A stretch of 22,033 nucleotides of DNA from Sphacelaria rigidula (Eukaryota; Phaeophyceae; Sphacelariales): contig CAXNAA020000364.1 in NCBI GenBank assembly GCA_964200075.2, forward strand, positions 1 through 22,033. Direction: 5' to 3'. The notes under the pieces were generated by a model, which saw only the letters and a program-made list of their open reading frames with translations, was not told where the DNA came from and did not search any database. The stretch's first letter is position 1. Each line of letters begins with the position of its first letter. Of the stretch, positions 9,480-17,187 are shown one piece after another. A program made the translations under genes and the position numbers.

Positions 9480-9594
9480 ATAACTCTTGCGCCTTAGTCA
9501 TCTTCGCTGCCTGAATAAGTCATCCGTTGAATCGGCTTATTTTCCCTGAGAAAATTATGAACTAGATGATCCACCCTGGCGGTGAAATGGTTAA
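9480..9594. mobile_element. TTAA-ended palindromic MITE, copy 2
   Basis: The left half holds AAGTCATCCGTTGAATCGGC. The right half ends CCACCCTGGCGGTGAAATGG followed by TTAA (9591-9594). The layout matches copy 1 but with more decay. It abuts copy 3 at a shared TTAA. Confidence 0.55.
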
Positions 9595-9695
9595 CTCGTG
9601 ACCCCCAGTGTGGATCATTTGGGCTCTGGATTATTTTTCAAGTAGAAATGATGCCGATTCAACAAATGAGGTACCCTAGCGGTCAAAGAGGTCAA
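9591..9695. mobile_element. TTAA-ended palindromic MITE, copy 3
   Basis: It starts at TTAACTCGTGACC and ends TACCCTAGCGGTCAAAGAGG with a degraded TCAATT end. The right half carries AAATGATGCCGATTCAACAA, matching the 17.1-kb and 20.8-kb copies. Sharing the 9591-9594 TTAA with copy 2 suggests insertion of one copy at the edge of another. Confidence 0.6.
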
Positions 9696-10166
9696 TTCAT
9701 CCATTCGTCCCGAATAGTCGGACAGGCCTTTGTGGTTTTATGTTGTGTACAGAGGTAAAGTTAGCCTGAATATACTGTATACAACACCACGAAACCGGCG
9801 AAGACAGCACCACCAGCAAGAGGAGGAGTTTTTGGTAAAGCTCCGTCAGCGTACACTGCACAGTCCGCAGATGGTACGGTATAACGTACCACAGCGCAGC
9901 ATGCATCTGCGTGCCCAGATCGATTCTTCTAGCTGTTTGTTTTCCCAAGCTGAGCTATTGACGGCCAAAGGGTATGTCAAAAATACAGCTATATTGTTCG
10001 GCGATGCAGTTGAGTTTGTGAAACAGTTCGAAGACAGCTTCACGCAGCACCAGTACCGAAAAAGTCGTCCCCGCATGTTCTCGTGAGTTTTCGGAAACAC
10101 TCGGGCAGTGCACACTGCGGTTTGCAGACAGCACGATACAGTACAGCATCAAAGTATTACTAAACC
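9696..10166. other. Centre of the Foldback-like structure, unassigned
   Basis: This is 470 bp of unique sequence between the two arms. A plus-strand frame at 9730-10086 (about 118 codons, no ATG at its start) and a minus-strand frame at 9846-10115 overlap; neither shows a recognisable motif. A weak direct repeat around CACTGCxxxxxxGCAGA occurs near 9854 and 10108. If the element ever encoded a transposase, no detectable remnant lies here. Confidence 0.35.
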
Positions 10167-10725
10167 TTTCATTCACACGGCATGAGTCATAGGTTTATTT
10201 TCCCCCCCTTTCATTTGTGCAGCTTGAATCGCATGCACGTGTTTTCCACCTTCCATTCATGCGAGATGAATGTTCAAGGGTACATGCTTCCCACTTTCCT
10301 TTCATACGGCATGAATCATAGGTACATATCTCTTCCCTTTCATTCCTCCAGCATGAACCACATGTTCATATTCCTCACCTTCCATTCACATGAGGTGAAT
10401 CAACCGTATATGATTCCGGATTTCATTCATGCGCCATGGATCATACTTATGTGTTCCCCGCCTTCCATTCACACGACGTGAACCGATCGTACATGTTTCC
10501 GAATTTCCGTTCATGCAGCATGAATCATACGTACATATTCCCCACCTTTCATTCATACGAGATGAATCAAGTGTACATGTTCTTCACCCACGATTCATGC
10601 GAGATTAATCAAGTTTACATGTTTCCCACCAATGATTGGTACAGAAACTGTGACTTGTACATATTTGGCACCCTTCATTCGTGTGACACTACTTGGGGTA
10701 TACACATCCCCAGTTTGTGATTCGT
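10167..10725. repeat. ~42-bp tandem array in the right arm, about 13 units
   Basis: The unit consensus by eye is TTTCATTCATGCGGCATGAA then TCATACGTACATATTCCCCACC. The first half contains the palindrome ATTCATGC-GG-GCATGAAT (imperfect in most copies). Unit lengths range from 41 to 44 bp. The multiple-of-three period keeps frames open (10182-10481 and 10436-10720), giving peptides with recurring FHSxxMNHxYxFP words. That periodic peptide is a by-product of the DNA repeat; similarly read frames exist in the inverted left arm. Confidence 0.85.
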
Positions 10726-10835
10726 GCAGTACGACCTTGAACATACAATTTCTCCTTTCGCGATCCACCCTGGCTGCCTCTTTGGTACATGATTCGTACT
10801 CAACGTTTATGGGGAGTTACTCCATATATGAACAC

Positions 10836-11106
10836 TGATTTTTCCGGACCGTAGAATCCTATCTCATTTTTACACCTTTACGTGACCCTAACAAAATCGG
10901 CCTCCTGGGTTACATTTGCTTTCGGGGTCCGCTGAGTGATAATCCGTCACATCACGAACCCGCAAAGGGCACAATGAAATACATGGCGCTCGACGATGTC
11001 CCAGTAGAAACTTGGGTTCCTGCGTTTCCTTTGTGCGCTTCGGTTATGAGCATCCCACCATGCGGAGTGCCCGGCGTCGAACCTGCCGGCGCATTTTAGA
11101 GCACAA
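10836..11106. other. Spacer between two inverted-repeat structures
   Basis: No gene is visible. The part from about 10985 shows faint resemblance to the units of the following array (shared AACCTGCCG and GAGCATCC-like words), so a very decayed extra unit is possible. Confidence 0.3.
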
Positions 11107-11795
11107 GTTCCCCGGAGGTGCTCTACATCTTTGCTGAAGACGACGAGGCGAGCACACGGGAGGGGCCGCGCATGAATCCCTCCCAAGATGCGTACAGTGT
11201 AGGGCTGATGGTCCAGATGCTTTCATCTCCGTTAAATATGCCGACGACTGGCCGACCCATCGGTGATTGGTCAGTCGTCGGCACGTTTAATCGAGAAAAA
11301 AACATATGAACTATCAGCCCTATGCTGTACGTATCTTGGCAGGGGTTCATGTACGGCCTTTCGCGATTGCTCGCCTCACCGGCTCCAAGGACGTGCTTCA
11401 AACCTTCGAGCTAAACGGTGAGGTGAGCGCTCGCGAGAGGTCGCGTACGTATCCATTTGAAGACGCGTACAGCGTAGGGCTGATGGTCCAGATGTTTTTA
11501 CCTCGGTCGAACCTGCCGACGAACCACCCGTCATCGGAATGTTTGAACGGCATAAAAGCATTCGGATCATCAGCCCTACGCTCTATGCATCTTGAAATGG
11601 GTGCGTACGGAGCCTCTCACGAGTCCTCGCCTCATCATCCAGCGCAAAAGTATGAGGCATCCCCGGGGATCTGGTGCTCCAAGAAGTCCCGATGCTCGTT
11701 AGGAGCCGCGCGTGCACTCCTCGTAGGATGTGTGCAGCGCAGGGCTCATAGCGCTCATGATTCCTGCCGAACGTGCGGACGACCGACCCATCGGT
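11107..11795. repeat. Array of five units in alternating orientation
   Basis: The core word of the unit, GTACAGTGTAGGGCTGATGG, is near 11191-11210 (forward). It recurs inverted near 11311-11333, forward near 11467-11486, inverted near 11567-11588 and, degraded, forward near 11729-11750. Units are about 100-155 bp. The first two share the axis at about 11261, with GCCGACGACTG at 11240-11250 pairing perfectly with CAGTCGTCGGC at 11272-11282. Units three and four pair around 11530. Forward and inverted units also share end words such as GAGGCGAGCAC. The opposed open frames here (11123-11401 minus, 11306-11848 plus) are read through these repeats and encode look-alike peptides only for that reason. 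Confidence 0.75.
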
Positions 11796-12439
11796 GGGTA
11801 CTTGGTATTATCATTCGCAAAGACTGGACATCTACGTGGCGAATGTGACTGTTTGGCGGTACTAGATATTCTGATCATCGTTTCGAGGAACTAGAGTACC
11901 CAATTTTTCTTGCTTGCGCAATTAACCACACGGACAAGGGACCGCATATCTTTCAGTCAAGCCCACCCACACCGGCTGCTTTCCTTTCTTGCCTTCTAGA
12001 GAAATTTCAGATAATGACAAAATTCTACCACAAAGGATCATGGACGTCACAGGAGTCACATGCAACACGTACACAACTTGGTACGTTAATTGATCTCCTA
12101 ACCTTCTGTGTGGGACGCGACGCGGTCTCGAGGTAACTGCAAACGTTAGCCGCCTCACTGGTGTTTTTCAGCTGTTCGGGGTGTGTACTCTGGCCGTCAT
12201 TGTTACCTAGTTCAGGTACACGGTTGCAGTCGGAACAATGTGTCGTAGACGTGTTCACGGCTGGTTGATGGATCGCGAGTCTGCGAGTTGATCGATGGAG
12301 TCCGTGAGTGTTTCATCTCGATCAGTCAGGAGCTGCTTGTTCGCTCGGTGGGACAAAAATTGGGATGATGTTCTCCAGTATAATGAACAGCTACGATTAG
12401 GTTAGAATATTTACGTGCTGAGAATGAGGAACCCTTGCC
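11796..12439. other. No recognisable gene; downstream flank of the Ty3 relic
   Basis: The 3' long terminal repeat of the Ty3-type element would be expected here on the minus strand. I found no sequence matching 15464-16000, where the 5' copy would lie. A minus frame at 12025-12258 has several Cys/His residues but no regular zinc-finger spacing. Confidence 0.4.
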
Positions 12440-13965
12440 GTAGTCGAACACCTGTCCCTTCTGCTGCACTCCACCGAAATCCTTCCAGAATGTGAAACCT
12501 ATGGGGAGCAGGTTCAGAGCATCACTGCGCGACAAGGAGGCATGGCGTACGTCTGGGCGGAACGGCGTATCAGATGCCTTGGCGGGGTGGTACAAATGCC
12601 AGAGGGCGCGGAACTCGTCGCGTTGCAAGAATGTGAAGCTCTCCGGTACTTTGCTCCCTGATAGCCATTCTGACACGGCTCCATCCTGACTCTTTCCTCG
12701 GTATTTCCAACCTGTAGTTCCTACCGGGGATCTGATTTCGCGACGGTCTATCAGCGTCTGGAGGTTTGGGTCGCCTTGAAGTATGGTTCCCAGGCAAGGT
12801 GGGCAAATTCGTCAGCTATTGAGTGTATCAGGTGAGGTGAGCGTACGTGATACGGCTTGACCTCTGACGGAGCTACCTTGCGAGTACGTAGTTTCCATCC
12901 TTGCATCACTACCTCCACAATGAGCCCCCCCATCAATACTTTTTCTATCCCCCAGGGTCCCGTGTACCTGCCGTGGTGCAGTTTCCTGCTTCTGCCATTC
13001 CATTACCTTGAACTCTCTATCTCCCGGATCATCGACAGGTTTTCTCGCTTAACTGACACACCTACTGACGGTCTAGATATGGTAGCGTTACTGCTGGCTT
13101 GTGCCGTTACTTTCGTTACCTGTTTTTCTTTCCAGAGCCGGCCTCACCTCGCATAGCTTCTATTTGTGGTGATCTACGAAAGCGTCCTGTCCCTTGCTCG
13201 ATCCTGCTTTTTGAAGAAGGCACAAGCGAGTCTAGCAATGTAAGCGGTTTGCGGCCTCATGATAACTCGAAGGGTCATATATCAGGGGGAAGCGACGTGT
13301 CAGGCAATGTGCGCTTGATCCCAAAGGCGGGTGAGACGTATTCATCCCACTTCTGGGACCATGGCCTGCAAAGCTCCGACAGCATGTCTAACAACTATCT
13401 TGCCAGTCTCTGGACTGCGCCCTGAGCGCGTGGGTGATCTGCCGGTCCGAAAATCATGTCAGCTTCCAATCACCTCCACTGATGGGTGATTACCTCGGCC
13501 CTGAATTATTTACTTCTGCCACAGCGAATCTTTTGAGGGACACCGAAGGTTAGGCAGAATCCCGCGAGCATACGGGCTACCCTGTCGGCTTGTTTCGATG
13601 GCAAAGAAAGCCCGAAGAGGAATCGAGGAGCGCGATTAACTCTTGGGAGAATGTACTTATTCTGTGAATGTGACGTAGCACCAATCACTAGCAAGTCGAT
13701 CTCTACCCCATCCCATGGGTCTACCGCACGCCCCGGCCTCATTGTCATTTGACGACTGCTAGCCCTCTTACGCCTCCTCCAAGTGCAAGACAGTACGTAT
13801 TGCCCAGTGTCTTTCGTCATCGTTGCCCAAGGCTAGGGTGGCGTCTACTTCAGCGTGTCCGTGGAATGTGTGAACGAGTGCTAACAGGTCGGCAATCATT
13901 ATTTTCGGAACAGCTAGCAACGGCTTATCTTCGACTCGTTGGTATCGTGATATGTCTTGCCCGTA
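12440..13965 (-). pseudogene. Ty3/gypsy integrase (degenerate, catalytic triad lost)
   Basis: Integrase joins the cDNA ends to target DNA. In minus-strand order: the zinc-binding start ADLLALVHTFHGHAEVDATL (in 13995-13768); YVLSCTWRRRKRAS, where the final Cys of HHCC is absent; the core VEIDLLVIGATS (first Asp, 13695-13697) with NKYILPRVNRAPRFLFGLSL and LTFGVPQKIRC; DHPRAQGAVQRLAR, a TAG at 13395-13397, then LLDMLSELCRPW and FGIKRTLPD; a linker with SSNATISRPSVGVSVKRENL; GRYTGPWGIEKVL and EVVMQGWKLRTRK; and a C-terminal tail with LWHLYHP, LSRSDALNLLPIGFTFWKDF and GQVFDYG. The second catalytic Asp reads Gly (GGC, 13518-13520), followed by a TAA at 13506. The Glu reads Gln (CAG, 13410-13412). 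At least three frames are used. Confidence 0.88.
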
Positions 13966-14142
13966 TCTCTTGTGACCCGACCTCTGTCCTACCACTTCGG
14001 CTGGCCCGTTTCTGCTCAGTTCCGGTCGAAACTGTTCCAGAAATGGGTCTCATTGTTGGTGACGCTTCAGGTTGGTTGAACTAGTAAGAGTCAGCACGGC
14101 ACAATCCTTCGCCGCTGTGTCCATCAAGCCGAGGTCTGCGGA

Positions 14143-14330
14143 TTAACTCGATCGGCACCTCCCTCCTGCCGACAGCATTTCTCCTACCTCCGTTCGTGTG
14201 TTGATTGTTCGCGGAATGACAGAAGCTGACAACTGTGATGGACCCTCGATCGACATACAGTTACCCCCACCTGCTCTGGTGTCCAGCAAAGCCTCTGTTG
14301 GCCACGACCGACGCCAACGCCGTCTATGCC
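14143..14330 (-). pseudogene. Aspartic protease remnant of the Ty3-type relic
   Basis: Retroelement proteases cut the Gag-Pol polyprotein and need the motif D-T/S-G in each half-enzyme. The minus frame reads TEALLDTRAGGGNCMSIEGP, followed by QLSASVIPRT and VGEMLSAGGRC. The hydrophobic pair before DT, and the N-C-M-S-I-E stretch where families have a conserved N-C/F-I-S, support the call. The Gly of the DTG triad is replaced by Arg (AGA at 14275-14277, catalytic Asp at 14281-14283), so the enzyme would be inactive even if the frame were intact. Confidence 0.62.
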
Positions 14331-14883
14331 AGATCTCGCCCGCTGCCCAGAGTTGGCTTCCGGGGCGTTTAGCGGTCGTTGCCGGAGTTGACCGCCACAG
14401 GATCCCCAGGTCATTTGTACCTGAGGGGCACTTCCATGCGTCGGTCGAGGCATCGGCACTGGCGTCTGCTCCTGATGTTTCGGCCAGAAAATATTGGGTT
14501 TCGGTGAATGCTGCAAGCCGGCGTTGGGAAATGGCGGCTTTGGGGCCGGTATGTAACCCACTATAGTGTGAAGGAATGACGCCGTCTATGGAAGGGGGGT
14601 TGCCCCGGTGACGGCATGAGCCAGTGAATGCTTGACCGAAGCGGATCTTGTGCTCGCACACAAAAGCGACGAATGCTTCTCTTCCGGCCGAGACAGGAGA
14701 CATTGACGGCTCAGTAGATTAAGCCGATCCGGTCGCTTGAGCAGATGCGGCGGTGCCTGCTGGTAGTGAAGAAGTGCTACTGGACTGGGGTGCCGGGGGT
14801 TTTACCTGCGTACAAACTGCCCGGTGAGCGACTGCATGCTCCGGCTAAGTCATGATGCACGGGCCTGTCGAATTTCGGTTGCT

Positions 14884-15463
14884 TCACGAACGGACGCCGT
14901 GTAGGCCTGGTGCAATTGCTAGTTGTCTTTTCAAAGCCGCGACGGCGGGTGCTGTAGCGTGGGGGACGGCCGACACCTGGAGGTGGACGGGCATAGCGGG
15001 TACCGACGGGGCGAGGGGAGCTTCGGGGGAAGGGAAGAGTTCGGCATGACGTTGCTGCAGTATCGATGCGAAGTGTGAAGGCGACTGTAGCGAGTTGTTT
15101 ACCTCGAGGGAACATAGCCGCCGGGCTTCCCACCGCAGTGGACATTTCGTGTGTGACTGCGTGAGTTGCACCACATGCCAACAGTAGTCGTTCTGCCGCC
15201 GCACTCCATGGCTTGTTGGGGTATAGGATGGAAGGTGCGAGAGCCTGACGCGCAAAGTGCGCGGAGCCACTCACCGTGGCTTCATCGCGGTCGAGGATGC
15301 AGCAGTCAGTGATGGTAACAGTGTTGGGTTGAACGAATTCTATTTCACCCGAGATGCGATACACGGGGGCTCTGTCAGCGGAGGTCAATGCGGTGAAAGT
15401 GCTTCTAGCTTCTGCTAAAAATTCTGTCAGGAGATCACGCCTACGCGCCGAGTACTTGTCCAC
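14884..15463 (-). pseudogene. Gag-like region of the Ty3-type relic
   Basis: The region upstream of the protease on the same strand should be gag. One frame (from 15463 down to about 15100) has FLAEARSTFTALTSADRAPV and ILDRDEATVSGSAHFARQ. The reading then seems to continue, after a frameshift near 15100, in the frame ending at 14884 with the Pro/Ala-rich AELFPSPEAPLAPSVPAMP and ALKRQLAIAPGL. This protein-like texture fits a capsid followed by a Pro-rich linker. I see no CCHC zinc knuckle and do not recognise a capsid motif, so the label rests on position. The frame starts at GTG, with a stop four codons upstream and no ATG. Confidence 0.45.
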
Positions 15464-17065
15464 CTGGGTTAGTCACTTACCGTGAACATACTCGTACAAG
15501 CACGCGAGCCGTGGGTTGCGAAGTGCAAGCGTCCACTTAATTTGTAATAGGTGTGTCTACATGCGTCTAGCACAGGGGGCACAGGACCAAGGAGCCCGTT
15601 GCAGTACTAAATCAAACCGAGACTCACGTGCACGTGCAGTGCAGGTGTCTGGAATGCAAGCAGGATCTTTACCAGTAGACGGCCGATGGCTCCTTTAGTC
15701 AGGCTTTCAGCTGGGTGTAGCTATGATTCTGAACGGCAGGGGGGGTGCACACCAAACCAGACCGGAATATGACACCCGTAATACGCAAATATAGTACGAC
15801 CTCCCACACACAACAAGCGTCCTCCGAAACACCTTTTGCCCGTAAGGCTGATATCAGCTGCAACAACACATTTGTAAAGTGTAAATGGCGAGCTTGCAGA
15901 GATATACTTGGAGGTGGTCTACCGAAGACGAGCAGGCTCGTGTGTTTTCACCATCCTCCGAGCGATATTGTTGAGGCAATATCGCCTGAACAATACAGGT
16001 ATGCTCCATGACGAAAACCTTTTCTGAACGGACAACGGATGCTCCTCTTCTCAGTCGGCGAACAAAAATCCTTGAAAAATATCAGAGGTTCAGGTAGTTC
16101 TGGCTTGCGCCCGTTCCGATTTGGAGACATCAATATAGGAACATACTCGTTCTGACGGACTTCGCGATGTTGGAGCACCTAGGGCACTACGAGCGACATG
16201 CCTTTAGAGCGGGTGCGTGTGTATTCTTCGCTCGCCCGGACCCACCACGAAGTCGACATCTACATATGGTTTTCAGTGTTGAGTTGCATAGAGAATCTAT
16301 GGTCGCGAGGGGTTGTTTTGTCATCACGATCCCCTTCAGCGCATACTTCAGAACCTCGGCGGTATTGTTGTCGGTCCTCATAGCTTTTCCTCGTCTCCCA
16401 TCTGTGGTAGAGAGATGCTCTTCTCATAGCATTCGATACTTTGCCTCCATGTGGGCGATCGGCACACCGGTTGGCGTGCCGCATTTGTAGCCGCGAGTCT
16501 TGGAGCCCCCCTGTACTGTACAGGAAGCTAGCACGATGCCGTTAATCGTCCTTTTTCGAAGGAAATCCCAACAGGTGCGTGAGAACAACAGCGGGGGGCG
16601 CCTTCGGCTTTGAGATCCACCCTCCAGAGTCTCGCGCCATAATCGTCACCTCCGGCTTTTTCATGGTGTCGTCGCCAGTCGATGTTGCGCATCGTCCATT
16701 TGGGCAACTAGAGCTAGCTGGTCACAACGCCTATTCTTACCCCGCCTGAACAATAGTTAGCCTATAGGCTATCAGGCAGCAATTTCTCCGGATGGAGGGC
16801 TTCGTGCCGGGGGATGAGCGGATTTCTCGGCCGGATTTGTTTTGTTTTGGAGCGTATTTGGACCGAGCCGCTTTCGGAGCGGATATTGGGATGGAACGGA
16901 GCAGAGCATATTTCTGCTGAAAAGGGTATCAAGACGAACAACGCTCAGTCACTTGATGTCAGATAGAATCATACTTGACAATCAACGAGACGTTGGGTTT
17001 GCACACCGGTTACAAGCGTCAGCTGAGCTACGTTTACCCAGGCAGTTGTTGTCTCTCGTCGTGTG
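15464..17065. other. No recognisable gene; small hairpins
   Basis: Open frames on both strands (for example 16167-16490 plus, 15948-16178 minus) contain no motif that I recognise. A perfect 9-bp stem with a 6-nt loop, GCGATATTG/CAATATCGC, lies at 15962-15985; it is not followed by a T run. The palindrome CCTGTACTGTACAGG lies near 16510-16524. If the Ty3 relic kept its 5' LTR it should be in the first part of this interval, but no matching partner was found. Confidence 0.4.
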
Positions 17066-17187
17066 TGCCCTTTTGAACCCATTGATGATTTTGTTTTTGT
17101 GAATCGGCATCATTTTCAGTCATTTTCAAGTCAAAATGATGCCGATTCACAAAAACAAAAATCGTCAATGGGTTCCGAAAGGGTTAA
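17066..17187. mobile_element. TTAA-ended palindromic MITE, best-preserved copy
   Basis: The arms at 17068-17118 and 17131-17183 are inverted copies of about 51 bp with only a few differences. GTGAATCGGCATCATTTT on the left pairs exactly with AAAATGATGCCGATTCAC on the right. The loop is only about 12 bp. The right end is CCGAAAGGG followed by TTAA (17184-17187); the corresponding left TTAA is degraded. The DNA or its RNA would form a near-perfect hairpin. There is no coding capacity. Confidence 0.85.

Larger units (their letters stand above)
9030..10835. mobile_element. Foldback-like composite: inverted arms made of tandem ~42-bp units
   Basis: The arm at 9030-9400 and the arm at 10167-10835 are inverted copies. 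Matching landmarks include CACACGAATGA (left, near 9175) against TCATTCGTGTG (right, near 10674), GTTCATA near 9032 against TATGAAC near 10826, and a shared block between these that is not made of the tandem unit. Each arm also contains multiple ~42-bp units. Arms built from tandem repeats around a unique centre are characteristic of Foldback/Galileo-type DNA elements. Two TTAA-ended MITEs (9480-9695) sit in the left part of the centre. No transposase is recognisable, so the assignment to Foldback is by architecture only. Confidence 0.65.
12440..15463 (-). mobile_element. Ty3/gypsy-like LTR retrotransposon relic, RT and RNase H deleted
   Basis: Read on the minus strand from 15463 down, the order is a gag-like region, an aspartic protease remnant (about 14330-14143) and an integrase (about 13965-12440). 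The roughly 1.5-2 kb of reverse transcriptase and RNase H that should separate protease from integrase are missing: only about 150 bp (14143-13995) lie between. This points to an internal deletion, or to an assembly collapse. Frames change at least five times and many stops interrupt them. No LTR pair, primer-binding site or polypurine tract could be identified at either end. Confidence 0.82.

Noticed and set aside
10182-10720. A repetitive His/Met-rich secreted or metal-binding protein
   Set aside because: The frames run through a 42-bp DNA tandem repeat whose period is a multiple of three. Unit lengths vary from 41 to 44 bp, so the frame is lost, and the inverted arm at 9034-9417 yields the same type of peptide.
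9030-11795. CRISPR array
   Set aside because: The repeats are degenerate, vary in length, have no conserved spacer/repeat alternation, and lie in a eukaryote-like context with no cas genes.
11123-11848. Opposed related coding frames (11123-11401 minus; 11306-11848 plus) as a gene family
   Set aside because: They read through alternating inverted repeat units. The peptides resemble each other only because the DNA does.
12025-12258. Zinc-finger protein on the minus strand
   Set aside because: Several Cys/His residues occur, but there is no regular CCHC or C2H2 spacing and no continuation into a known domain.
15962-15985. Intrinsic transcription terminator
   Set aside because: The 9-bp stem is perfect, but no T run follows on either strand, there is no gene upstream, and the context is eukaryotic.
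15464-16000. 5' LTR of the Ty3 relic, with 11850-12330 as its 3' partner
   Set aside because: No matching stretch could be found by eye between the two flanks, and no TG...CA ends or target duplication were seen.
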